64,000 nucleotides of DNA from assembly GCA_022575985.1 (NCBI GenBank), contig JAKSXM010000007.1, positions 21,454,501 to 21,518,500 on the forward strand. The letters are read 5' to 3'. The notes below the pieces were generated by a model. It was not told the DNA's origin, made no database searches, and was given only the letters and a program-made list of their open reading frames with translations. How positions within the stretch are numbered: the first letter of the stretch is position 1; each line of letters opens with the position of its first letter. The DNA comes from Anagrus nilaparvatae. Its lineage: Eukaryota > Arthropoda > Insecta > Hymenoptera > Mymaridae. Below are positions 1 through 12,310 of the stretch, piece by piece. The position numbers and the translations under genes were made by a program.

Positions 1-2594
1 AAAATGGAAGAAGCCTTTTTTTTCAGTGTTTGTTGTATACAAGGAAAAAAAAATATCTTCTTTTATTATGGCATACAACAATAAATATATTTAAGAGCCA
101 CAAAAATCATGAGCCTACCCAATAAATTCTATTTTTTTATTTTATATATTTTTCTTTCTCTATTATATAAATAAAAAAGATGGAATTTTATGGAATGATT
201 AACTGCCTTTTTTTTAATGTATTTTAAGAATTTTTTTTTTTTTTATTGGTTATACAATCAAAATTTTTATTAACTCATCGTTATAATTTTTTTTTTTTTT
301 TGCAAAATTGTTTGTTATGTGTAATATTTAGTTTTGTGTAATCGTAAATTTTTTAATGATTATGTAGAATCAGATATTTTTATTATTGCTATTGTGATGT
401 TTTTTTATTGAAAAAAAAATTTATTAATAAAATTTTGTAAAAAAGTTTTTTTTTGGATTTCTGAGAATTCAGCAAAAAAAGATTAAATTAAAGAAACTTT
501 TTTTTTACCTGAAAATAAAGGTGGTTAATTCTTTTTGTAACAACCTAGCAACTAAAGACTGAATTAGCATTAATATGTATGGCTGTAAGAAGTTAACTTG
601 CCCATGCCTACTAGAAACTAAGCTTATGTCGTAAGAACTGTAGTGATCTGTCAAAGAATTGTCCTTTGCAAAAAAAAAGTTAAGGAGGCTTGAAAAATCA
701 TGAAAGTGGTTAAGTGAGAATTGCTGATAAATCAAAAATTTTCAGGTTTTCGAAGCACTTTAAGACGAATATAGAAAGAAAAAAAATTATATTTTCAGAA
801 ACCACTAATTTTTTTTTTGAAACTTATTTTTTCATAAACAGAAGCAGATACCTGAATTTTAATTTTAAAAATAGTATACCCAAACTCTTTTTAAGCCCTC
901 TAGGCCTTAAAAGAATAGAAACAATTTAAAAAGTGATGATTTGTATTATTTGTTTTAGATTTACATTTCAGTAGACGTGGGTATTACCCGATATTTCTTA
1001 CCCACCCCGAAAGTTTTTTTGCAAATCGGTTCGTAGGTTCGATCAAGTTTTGGGTAAAGTTCGAAATTTTTCAAAAAAGACCTTTGGGTACAAAGTGACT
1101 TCAAAATTACCTGGCTAAGAATCCGAAATACCAAAAAAAGAAATCCGAATTATCGAGTCCGATAACCGCAATTTCCTTAAATTGCGAAATATTCGTTTTA
1201 CCTGTAAATTTTAATGAGAATCTACAGTTTCAAAATATCAATAATCCAGTCTTAAATGACCAAATAACTTGAATATTAAATTTAGCACTAAATTTAGCAA
1301 ATAAATAATAAAAAATAAAAATATAAGAGAATATATTACCAAGAAATTAATTTCTTAAACGATTATTATTATTGCTTATGAAAGAAATCCTAACTGTAAA
1401 AAATTAAGACATATAATTAAAAAGATATTAAAAAATAAAAAACACAAAAGCCTTGTGAATCTCAATTTTTTTTTTCTCATGAGATAATCAAAAAAAATAA
1501 AAAATTCCTTATAAATTTTTATTGACTATTATTAATACCCAATAATTTAAAAAAAAAAAACTAGCCTCTATTGTCCAAAAAATTTCTATTTTAGTGTCAG
1601 TGTTTTGTCAAACTATCTTAAATTATATACCATTACAATTATATTAATATTCTTGTTAACAAATCAAACATAATCATATATTATAAAGAGAGAAATACAA
1701 AGTATGTGTGTTATATTTTCTAAAGAAACATAACCAAACCACAAAAATATATATATTTTATGCTATAACAATATAATTGACTAAGAAGAAGAATTCGAAA
1801 AATGAAATTATATAATTTCTTTTGACTCTTGTTCGATTCTTATAGATCGTAATAAATAAATTATATTACTTACGTGTATGTGTGTGTATAGAAATCGTTA
1901 GGCACGAAAAGCCTCAAGTTACACTTTTTTTTTAGATGCGATCATTTTTTTTGCACACACACATACTTAAATGCCTAATATGCTCAAGGCATCTTATTTA
2001 AAAGAAAAACGTTTCGTGAAATATACCAAGTTAACCTGTTGTCTTGTTCATGTATATTATGGTATACATATTTTTTTAAACTTTTTTTTTCTCTCCTCTC
2101 TTATAAGGTAATTACTGAGGTTTTTATCTTTTTTGGCTTTTTTTTTATTCCGTCCATCACCCGCGAGGGTCTCTTAGTTATAATAATATTACTTTATTCT
2201 TTTTTATGGCGCTTGTTTTTTTATTATAAATTTGGACCTCTTTAACGTGAATAATCGACTTTTATTTATTATTATTATTTTTTACCCTGTATATTATCAT
2301 TATTTAGTTGTATGTCGGTCTCATTTGCGTCTGTCAGAACTGATTGAATTTTTTTTTTTTTATTAATTGAATTTTTATTTTTACCTGAGTTTTGATCGTG
2401 CGTTATGAATTTAAAATATTTTATTTCTTTCGTGCAAAAAAAAAAATTAATGGGTTATAATGAAGTGTGAATTGAATTTTTTTTATTGTGTAAATTACGT
2501 ACTGAGAATTCAGTTAGAGTACCTAATATGGATCATCAAAGTGCTTCGATTATGGTATTGATTTTGAAATATTTGTTTTTTTTTTTATTTATAA

Positions 2595-2960
2595 GGTGTC
2601 AAGATGATTAGGTAAAAATTTAATGATTGCTTAAAAAACTAGTAATAAAAAAAAAGTTAATTAAATATTTTAAAATAAACGTATGTTAAGCATGTGTAAT
2701 TTGCAATATATTAAAATTAATAAAAAAAACTTATATTTTTTTTCAAATTATGTTAATTTTTGTATTTAAATTCATTAAAAATAGTAATTTTTTGTAAATT
2801 TGTATGGTATCAGAAAATTTGAAAATATAAGGAAGCAATTTTATATATGATCGTTTTTATATGTTACGCATTCTCGCAAGTGAAATGAGTTTGTGAAGAT
2901 ATAAATATAAGACCTTCGATAAAAATTTTTATGCTTCTATTAATTTTTACTTGAAATTTC
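2595..2960 (+). repeat. Dispersed ~350 bp repeat, copy 1
   Basis: This stretch matches the reverse complement of about 10670-11020 over nearly its whole length, with only scattered substitutions and small indels. It ends in the motif TTCTCGCAAGTGAAATGA (about 2871-2888), which recurs alone or in variant form elsewhere in the window. No open frame. It is probably a non-autonomous transposon fragment; the family is not recognised. Confidence 0.8.
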
Positions 2961-3904
2961 ATGATTGTCAATCGACATTATTATCCTAAATGCTTATATT
3001 TATTGGTTACAAATTTTATATTTCTTTTGATTTTTGACATTTCAGGGTGTTTGTTAGCCTGTATTTGAATTAACTTTAAAGGGTGTTGAATTTTTGAATT
3101 TATTTCTTATTTAATTAATTCAATGTTTATACAATTAATTATTGTTTTTAAGAAAAGTTCCAAATCTAAAATTACATAAATTACAATTATTGAATTAATT
3201 AATAATTTGTGGTAATTTTCAATTTATGTGTTTAGCCAAAAATCTCTTAAATAAAAATTTTGGGTTTTCTGAACATGGAAAATAAAAATTTTTCAAAAGT
3301 ATAAATTTCATAAAAGCAAAAATAAATTAGCAATTCTTTTATCCCAAAGCCCCTATTCTGATTTAAGTATATGCAAGCTTTAAAATGTTATTTGATCTTA
3401 CTAAATTATAAAGTTTAAAATTATTCCTGAATTGTAAATATAATTTATATATTTCAAAATGTAATATTTATAAGTCTAAAATTACAAAATATAATTATAT
3501 TTGCAAATATATGTTTAAAAAAAAAAAATTTATATATATTTTTTTAAAGCATAATTCATATGATAATTAGGTATATTATTTTTTATAAATTATTATAATT
3601 TGAATACCAAATATTGGACATAAATAAACTTTTTTTAAATTTTGATTTAATGATAGGCTTTTTTTTAAAGACAGGGCTATTTAAAATGTTTTTTATTCTT
3701 TTAAATTAGAGAAATTAGACTACTAAAAAATATTTTGGCTACTTATTTGAATAACATGATTTTTATCAGGAAAATTATATTTTAAAAATTTATATTTAAA
3801 TGTATCATGTATTTTTATATTCACTGTCATTTAGAACTGAAAAACAATGTTTGAGTCATAAAGCTATATTGAAATGTGGATATAATACTCCAATCATAAT
3901 GTAA

Positions 3905-4145
3905 TAGGGGGTTGATATTTCTAACACTAAAGAGATTTTCTCTACTACATGTTTTTTGGGTCACTGGATTCAAAAAATTCTGTTTTTCTTGGTGGAAATG
4001 CGTACAATATCTTAGGGACGCGTTTTGCTAATTTAAGTGTAAGTGTAAGTTTGCAAATTCCCGGTGTACAAGACCCTAAAATTCATTTCAGTTACTCAAA
4101 AAATTTTTCCTTAGGACTTATGGAAATAAAAAATCTTCCCTAAAA
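3905..4145 (+). repeat. Diverged fragment of repeat family A
   Basis: It contains GTTTTTTGGGTCACTGGAT followed by runs such as TTTGCTAATTTAAG and TTTGCAAATTCCC. These resemble the family A unit seen near 31.39, 35.06 and 51.24 kb (GTTTTTTGGGTCGCTGATCA). Similarity is partial, and a 64-codon open frame across it is best explained as accidental. Confidence 0.4.
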
Positions 4146-5701
4146 AGGAGCTGTTATACAAATTAAACATATTGCAACCTCACTAATAAAAAAGTATGGT
4201 AAAGGGGTATTCGAATTCGAAACTTTTTGGGAATAAACCGGCTTAAGATACATAATTAAAAAAAATTGATCCATAACTTGTTTTATTTTAACCAAATTTT
4301 AACATATTATTCGAAATTATATAAATTACTTGTTGATTCATTTAAGTTTTCGTCAAATTTCATCCTAGCCGAGGTCTTAGCTGATTCAATTCGACCCAAC
4401 TTGGCTTCTGTATAAACTTAGCTAATTGCCCTGATTAAAAAATAAAAAGTTACAAATACCCGAATGAGAAGACTCGTCAGACATTAGCAAATCCTGTCAG
4501 GCAGCCTTGTTACTTCTTCCCATAAACAACCTTCGAGTTAAAATTACTTTGATTGAAATTATAATTCAGTTAAAACATTGTAATTATATTAATTAATTAA
4601 ACCGTATAAAAATAAGTACACATTTAAGAAAATAAAAAATGAAGATATTTCCGTTCGAAATAACAAAATATTACATAGTTATAAACATTATAAATAAAAT
4701 TATACATTTCCTGTTATAAAAGAAAATTTTTTTAGAATACATCAGAGAAAAAAAAAAGCTTAAAAAAAAAAAAATTTTTGCTCCATTACGTTTTTATTAT
4801 ATTATCAGTGTTTATGTTTATAATATTCATTGTATACTTTACGGTTCGTTGATTTTTTTGTATTTCCACTAATAAAAAAATTCATAATATGCTATTTTTC
4901 AAAAATAAAAATACCAGATAATTTGTTTATAATTAAATTTAAGTTAAAAAAAATTTTTTTTTTTTTTTTTTGATACTTTTTTATTTTTTTGTAATGAATT
5001 TATTGTAATATGTAAAAATGAGAAATAAAATAAATATATTATCGCGTGAGTTAAACAATGATTTCCTGCTTTGTGTATAATAATATATATAAAATCATTA
5101 TTATTATACACCTTTTGTGTATAATATTATAAGACTTATTAAATATTTTAATTATAGGTTTTTAATGTAAGGGAGCGTTTTACATGTAAATAATGTGTAA
5201 ATTACAATATATATTTTTTTTTTCTTAATTTTTTTTTACTTTACTTTTTATTATAATGCATTAGTGTTACAGTTTTTATGTTTTAAAATACTGAAATGCG
5301 TCGGATATATAATTGGGTTTGGTTGTGTTTGAGGAAATCTGTGAAAATTACTGATTTTTAAATTTATTAGGATTACTTTTTATGAAATTTTACAAGCGAT
5401 AATTTAAATTTTGATAAAAAAGCAGTTACACATAAGACTCAAAGTCAGATTTTTTACGAAAATATGGTTCGAATTTCAAAATAATTTAAAACACGAATGA
5501 GTATGTTCTCATCTTGATAAAATCAAATTACTTACAAAAAATTAACCAGCTAAAATACACAAGTATAATACAGTTACCTTAAATCAATTTAAGTCCATTC
5601 TCAGAATATAAAATTACATTTAATAAAAATAATTGTTAAGAAACTAATTTTATTAAATAAATAACAAAAAATCTATATAAAAATAATTATTTATTTTTCA
5701 G

Positions 5702-5874
5702 GTCCGGATATACCCGGCTTTCTCCTGCAGCCCTTTAGAAAGCCAAAGAGAATAAGGACAGCATTTAGTCCTTCCCAGCTGTTAAAATTAGAACACGCCT
5801 TTGAAAAAAATCATTATGTTATTGGCGCTGAAAGGAAGCAATTAGCTCAAGCGTTATCCTTATCGGAAACTCAG
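5702..5874 (+). CDS. ems: empty spiracles/EMX homeobox protein, internal exon (homeodomain residues 1-44)
   Basis: Sequence-specific transcription factor of the EMX family, nuclear; in insects it patterns the anterior head, brain and spiracles (established for the family). The exon begins after a CAG acceptor with two bases of a split codon, then encodes 57 residues starting [18 protein letters not shown] and ending SLSETQ at a GTGAGT donor. Homeodomain positions 1-44 start at the Pro of KPKRIR; F8, L16 and F20 of the hydrophobic core are present. [10 protein letters not shown] immediately before the domain is the insect ems signature. The frame closes exactly between codons, so the next exon starts in phase 0 at homeodomain position 45, where homeobox genes are often interrupted. 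Length 173 nt: skipping it would shift the frame. Vertebrate EMX1/EMX2 have the same overall organisation. The N-terminal exon is not in the window. Confidence 0.97.
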
Positions 5875-6340
5875 GTGAGTTTTTATTTTATTTTTTTATG
5901 AATCTTTAATTGTTGCATTGTTAAAAGTTTTTTTTTTTTTTGTTATATTGTTGATGATAGATTATTATAGTTAAATGGAAAAATGAGAATGGGGAAGATC
6001 TTAGATAATGGAGGTTTTTTTTATAAGTGTAATTTGCGTTGTAAATAAAGGAAAATATTAAATTTTTTGTGATTTTAAAGGCTAATATTAATATTCATAA
6101 AGTAATAAACTGGTAGTTTTTTTTTTTAAAAAGAAATATTTAATTTTACTTAATGCATTGCAAAATAAATTTTAGAAGAATACAGCCGATGAGCGATAAT
6201 AATATGAAAAATAGCTTGCTTAATTTATTAATTTCTAATATAATTTAATGAAAAAGTTTAAAAATAAAATACAATTTAAATTTTTGTTTAGGAATTTATG
6301 CACCATTTTGTAATACTTTTAGTTATTCCAAAAAGTAAAT

Positions 6341-6392
6341 TATTCTCGCAAGTGAAATGAATTCCCGAGTCTATATAAAGAGATCAAATTTT
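6341..6392 (+). repeat. Dispersed TTCTCGCAAGTGAAATG motif
   Basis: The core TTCTCGCAAGTGAAATGAAT is followed by CCCGAGTCTATATAAAG. CTCG (6345-6348) and CGAG (6366-6369) can form a short stem. The core is shared with copies near 2871, 10212, 10729 (-), 16526 (-), 21349, 29805 (-), 46384 and 61830 (-). Flanking sequence outside the core is not obviously shared with the 350 bp copies. Confidence 0.6.
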
Positions 6393-9300
6393 CTGTACGT
6401 TTTATAGAATTAATACCGCATTACTTATAATTTTATATTATTGTTAATTTAACTTTTAAAATATTGATGTACTTCCTGTTCTTGTTGAAACATATCAAAT
6501 ATTTAATAATTTATTTAATAATTTACCTTGGATGTTGGTTATATTCAAAAAATTGATTTGAACATATAAATAATTCTGGTAAATTTTTAATATCTCATCA
6601 TTTTTGGATCCTAGAACCTTCCATTTTGTTCGATCGTATTGAAAAGACTTGAAGTTGAATTTAATTGTTTAATGTTAATTTTTATTTATTACATAGCTTA
6701 ATCCTGAAGCTTAAATATATACATGGAAACAGTAATTTACTGCTATTTAAGATTTTCGAAATTACAATTTAAAGCTATCTTAACAATGCTGTTTATTTAC
6801 ATAAAAGAATAATAATTTTCTTTTATTATAAAACTGTAAATCACGACTAAAATATTAAAATATATTTTATAAATTATATTCAATTAAGTGATTAAAATAC
6901 TTGAAAGTTAAGAATACCATTTTTTATAACAAAAGGCAAAAGTAATCAAAAAAATAATTTTCAAATAATTTATAGACAATATTATTATAATATTAAAAAT
7001 ATTTTTGCACAAGGAAATAACTTAAAACTCATAAAGCACGATTTTCAATTTTAAATAAATGGTTAACTCGAAAATTAATAATGCGTCTTAGTGTTTGTAA
7101 TGTAAAATTTAGGCCTACCAAAGTAAGTAAGTTTTGGTTAAAGCCGAGAATACAAAAAATTTTAAAAAAACTGAGTACCAAAAATTTCGGGTAACCCCAC
7201 ACTCTTAGCATCCAAATTCCTAACTAAAAAAATAAACTTAATATTAAATTTGAGTAAACTTTCCCCTATAATTGCATAAATAAAAAAAACTAATTATTTA
7301 ATTACAAAACAAGAAAAAGACACACACAATTATTTATTCAAATAATTACAGTGAATAAAAAATAATTTTCGTTTTTTTTTTTTAAATATTTGATTTCACG
7401 TATAGATAATCGTTAAACGTAATTAGCTTATACATGCATATATGTAATATTATAACCTCGTATTAACAAGTTTCTTCTTACTCTCACCTTGTCACTCTTT
7501 TTTCTTTAAATGAAGTTTTAAAAATATTTACATGATTACATTATAATTGAATATATATTTAAAAAAAAAAAAACTGATTTTCATTATTTAACAATAAAAA
7601 TAATGTTTTTTAACTGTCCTCGTTTTTTAAACAGTGTAGTAAATATGCTAACTCTGATAATATTCATATTTAAAATAATGAAAAAAATTTTTTTTAAATG
7701 ATAATTTTTAAGAATTAATTATATATTAGACTCTTTTTTGTTTAAAAAAAAATGTCAAGTTTAAATGCATAAATAAAAATAACAATTTAAATAAATTATA
7801 ATAAAAATTTATTACATAAAATTATTTAATAAAAAGTAGGTTTAAAATATGGTAGTAGTTGATTAAAATTAATAAATGGTATTTAATTATTTTGTAATTA
7901 TATATTAATTATACGTCTGTATCTTTTGTAATGATCAATAGACTGGCTTGTGGATTTATATTATTACTTTATCATTTTTATTGTCTGTAATAAATTAAAT
8001 AGTGAAAGTTTTTATTATGCTAAATTGAGGTTTCTAAGCTATTTTGAAATATTAAATTTGATTTACTGATTGTTTGACTTTTATGAATTGTGACGAATCG
8101 CGTATAGTAAAATGATAAAATTCAATGAGTGCAACTTTTTAAATTATTTGTCAGGCTAATTTACCTGGTGTGTAATTATTAAAATTAATTTAAAACTACT
8201 CGATATTTTATGACTTTTTTTAAGTAGCAATATAAACTTAATTATATGAATTTGAATGACATTTAATATTTTATAATTTTACATTAAATCATGCACACAA
8301 GCCTTATTAAATTTTTTAAAACTTGTCTTTTAAATAAATTAATTAATCTAAAAAAAATAAAAATTTTTAATTTCTTTATTTTTTTTATATTTTAATTTAT
8401 TATTATACACGCGTGGCATGTCTTCTTCAAGTGGCAATCAAAATTTATCATGACATTTTTATAATATCTGCAAAATAAAATACATTTTTAAAAAGCTTTC
8501 TTTTTTTTCAAGCATACATCTGCCTAAGTTAAGTTGAGTTGTATCGAAAGTGTTGAGTGAATATTTTGCAAAAAAAATTTTATTTTTTTAATGGGCATGT
8601 TTTAATATGTAACGGAAATTTCGTATTTTTATGTCGATAAATTTGATGTTGTATATTAGACTGGATGACGTTTTGAAAATTTTGTTATTTGGCTTGCAGG
8701 CCCTAATACCACAGTTTTATTTTGGGGAAAAAATGTTCAAAGTTCTTAAAAATATGTACCTAGCCTAAAGTTAGTTTTAATAGCAAGTTTGGGAAAATTT
8801 TACTGCTGGAGAATTTTTAGGAATGTCACATGATTTACACTCCTATTAGATAGTTTGAAAAAATCTATCATCTTAGAAAATGTTACAAACTAAATTGTTT
8901 AGATATCTAATTTTCTTACTAAGAACCCAAAATTAAAAAAAAAATAAGCATATTTTCAAAACAACCACCCAACTAATATACACCCAAATTCTTATAAAAA
9001 CACGTGTTAAAAAAATTGAGCTATTTTTTTGTCAGCATCAATTATCATTAAAAATGATATTTACAAAATGTTAATACATTTCGAACATAAAAATAAAACC
9101 AACTGTAAAAAAATCCCTTTTGATTATTTTAATAGATTAAATTTAGAAATAATAAAATACAAACTCTTTTTCATTTATTATTATTAAAGATTTAAAATCA
9201 GTATATTTTTCAAGCGTGACTACGAGATACAATAAAGGGATCAACACCATATTTTTTATTTTGTGTTTGATCAGTTACAATTTTTTTCTCTCTTATTGTA

Positions 9301-10210
9301 CTAGTGTACAGTAAATAAAAAAAATTTATTTTTTTTATATTTTTTGTACCTATAAATAAAAAATGTATCAATTTTTTATTTATTTATGCAGCTCATTTTT
9401 TTTATATTGACACTTTTTTTTGTTTATTTATTAAATATTATTTGATTTATTAAATTGAATTCAATAAAAAAAAAGAGATATTTCAATAACCATACATGAA
9501 TGATATTTTAATTAATTAAAAAAAAAAGTTGTACACATTCAATATCATAATTTAATTTAAATAAATGCGAAAATAAACAAGAAATAAAAAAAAAAACTTT
9601 CTAATTTTTTTTATTTTACGATTATATACTACTTAACATGAATACAAATATTTGAGTTATATTAAAATTAATATTTTTTTTCTCATGTATTTAAAAAATA
9701 TTTTTATTAAATCATTGATGCGACAATATTTTGTTTTATAATCTTTCTGGCGCCTTTTTAAATTGGATTATTTAATTATTATAATCTTTTAAAAATTGCA
9801 TAGATTTTATAAAACACTTATCATCATGTACGTGTAGTAAACTATTTAAATCAATGTCGTATTATTCAGTAGTGGACTTGTTGAATGTATTAAATTATTT
9901 TATTTTATAATCTTTTATGTACGCAAATATCTTGAAATTTCAAAGATTCGTTTTAATAAATGTACTTAAAGAATATAATTCACATTTTTAATCTTTAGCT
10001 TTAATATTATTTATTAAGAGTTAGTAATAAATATATGCTTCTGATCACTAAACATAATAATCTACAGATATTTAAGTAATCAACTTACTTTCTGCATTAA
10101 ATAATATGAAAAACTTGTTTTGAGTGATTAAATTCTGATTATTTAGAAAATAATGTAAAATTATTGAATTATCTTATGCTAATTTATATACTGCAGTAGC
10201 CTACTCCGTT

Positions 10211-10262
10211 TTCTCGCAAGTAAAATGAATTCATCAAGATATAAGTAAAAGATATTGGGAAT
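10211..10262 (+). repeat. Dispersed TTCTCGCAAGTAAAATG motif
   Basis: Variant of the dispersed core, with GTAAAATG in place of GTGAAATG, followed by AATTCATCAAGATATAAGT, which parallels the tail of the 2871 copy (GAAGATATAAATATAAGA). It lies in the homeobox intron, about 450 bp before the inverted 350 bp copy. Confidence 0.55.
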
Positions 10263-10669
10263 TTTGTTCGAATCATTTCGTTTGTATACTTAATTCCTTT
10301 ATGTTTCTCTCTGTTTCATTTTATAATTTTTATAAGTTATATCTTACAATTAAAATTTAATCTTTGAAGGACACATGCTTTGCAATTATTGAAAAATCTC
10401 TACATTTTTTTAAACTTTAAAATTCTACATGATATTTAAAATGATATGTGGTTAAGTGTTTCTAGAATGATTTACAATTTTTAAATTTACTACTCTTCAG
10501 TGGCAAGAAAAACTTTGAAGATTCTATTTCATTCTTAAAAGATAATTCATATTAAATTTAAATACAGGCTTTCATTTAAAAAAAATAATTGTTAATATTA
10601 AAAATAAATGATCGAAAAATGATAATATAATAATAGCAATCGACAATTGTTATGAAATTTTAAGTAATA

Positions 10670-11020
10670 ACTGGTAGAAACATACAAAAATTTATCGAAG
10701 CTCTTATATTTATATCTTTACAAATTCATTTCACTTGCGAGAATGCGTAACATTTAAAAATGTATGAAATTGCTTCCTTATATTTTCAAATTTTCTGATA
10801 CTAAACAAATTTACAAAAAAATTACTATTTTTAATTAATTTAAATACAAAAATTAACATAAATTGAAAAAAAAATATAAGTTTTTTTTATTAATTTTAAT
10901 AAATTACAAATTACACATGCTTAACATACGTTTATTTTAAAATATTTGATTAACTTTTTTTTATTACTATGTAGTTTTTTAAGCAATCATTAAATTTTTA
11001 CATAATGATCTTGACGTTTT
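10670..11020 (-). repeat. Dispersed ~350 bp repeat, copy 2 (inverted relative to copy 1)
   Basis: Read on the minus strand, this segment follows 2595-2960 closely: TTAAGCATGTGTAATTTG, then ATAAGGAAGCAATTT, then GTTACGCATTCTCGCAAG, GTGAAATGA and ATATAAATATAAGA, in the same order and spacing. With copy 1 it forms a long inverted repeat across the internal homeobox exon. Confidence 0.8.
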
Positions 11021-11084
11021 AAAAATAAAAAATTCAAAATAATATTTTGAAGTCAATACGAGTTTTGGTCATAAAAAAAGAAAA

Positions 11085-11235
11085 ACACGGTTTACTATCT
11101 TCGGCTTCGCCTAGGAAGGTAATTTACGTGCGATTTGAGCCGCGCTTTATTTTTTTCACTATGTAGCGTAATGTACTATTTCTTACCATGGCCAGAAAAA
11201 AATGTATTTTCTTGCCACTGACAAATTAGAAACTT
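11085..11235 (+). repeat. Repeat family C fragment
   Basis: It contains CTTCGGCTTCGCCTAGGAAG, then GGTAATTTACGTGCGATTTG, then CTTGCCACTGAC. The same blocks occur at 25220-25490, and the AATTTACG...GATTTGG part recurs at 48390-48550 and about 61960-62060. It is a degenerate transposon fragment with no open frame. Confidence 0.6.
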
Positions 11236-12296
11236 ATATGACGTTTATCCATAAAAAATATGTAACTTACGTGTGATTTCGGCCATGCCGGATCTACAAA
11301 AATAAGACGTAAACTGTAATCGAAACTCAAAGCGCTAAATAAAAACCGAGTTTGGCCAACTTACTCTTACTAAAGTAGTAAATAGAGCTTTTTAAGGATT
11401 TTAAGGAAAGGCCAATCAAAATACTAGTTTCCTTAATTAACCTACTAAATCTCTGTCCATGTTATCGTAATAATTTACAATTAACAATTCAAATTTTTAA
11501 CTTTAGATAAACAATTTTTTATATAAATTTATTTATTTTTGATAAAATTATCAAAATATTATAGTATTTATGTTTCAAAATTTACAAAAATTATTTATGG
11601 CATTTTATTTTATATGAGCAGATGTTAGTAATAGCTTAATTTAAAACTTTTTGGTATTTTGTATTTATAATTTTATGTGATGATAATATCAAGTTTACGA
11701 ATCTCACAAAAAATATTTTATATAATAGCTTAATTTCAAAAGAAAAAGTAAAAATATTTGATTTTTCTTACAAAAGGGCCTTTAGAATAAAACCCCAAAA
11801 ATAAAATTAGGACAACGCAGCATACTTTACTGTTGTTGAAACTTTTTTCAAATATTAAACATAATATTTAAAATAATAAAATTAGAGATTTTTATGGTTC
11901 CAAATGATTTAATTTATCATTTAAAAAAATAGAGTAAAAACAAGTTAGAGCGACATAACAATTAATAAAATTTATTAAGTGCAATTTCAATAATTGCAAA
12001 TATGCAAAAAATTCAAAAAAATGAAATAAAAATAGCCATATTTCACACAGTACAAATTATTGCTAATTTAATGCATAAAACGTTATAAAAAATAAATTCA
12101 TAAATGCACACCCTTAACGATAAATCTTTTAATGTACATCCGGTATAATTTTTTTTTCTCAAGTATACAATAATAGTAACAATAAAAACTTAAAAAGCTT
12201 TATATACATAAAACGTGGTTAAAAATACAATCCAGTATTTATAATGCTCATAAACAGTCTATAAAGCATCCAATCAAAAAATTTCTACTCTTGTTC

Positions 12297-12310
12297 GTTA
12301 CCATAGTAAC
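12297..12310. promoter_or_regulatory. RFX/X-box-like motif
   Basis: GTTACCATAGTAAC consists of half-sites GTTACC and AGTAAC separated by AT and fits the X-box consensus GTNRCC-N(0-3)-RGYAAC bound by RFX factors. It sits in a relatively GC-rich part of the ems intron. Whether it is bound is unknown; it is a sequence match only. Confidence 0.4.

Larger units (their letters stand above)
1..5701 (+). other. ems: Upstream ems intron, 3' part (no exon seen)
   Basis: AT-rich non-coding DNA running to a good acceptor (T-rich tract then CAG) at 5701. No open frame of a size or composition compatible with the N-terminal part of an ems protein is present, so the first coding exon and promoter should lie before the window. 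The stretch holds poly(A)/poly(T) runs, one copy of a ~350 bp dispersed repeat (2595-2960) and a diverged fragment of repeat family A (about 3905-4145). That this is intron rather than 5' intergenic DNA is inferred from the split codon at 5702. Confidence 0.75.

Noticed and set aside
2866..2925. Hammerhead ribozyme suggested by stem-GNRA-stem followed by GAAATG
   Set aside because: The obligatory CUGAUGA strand before the stem is absent in all copies checked.
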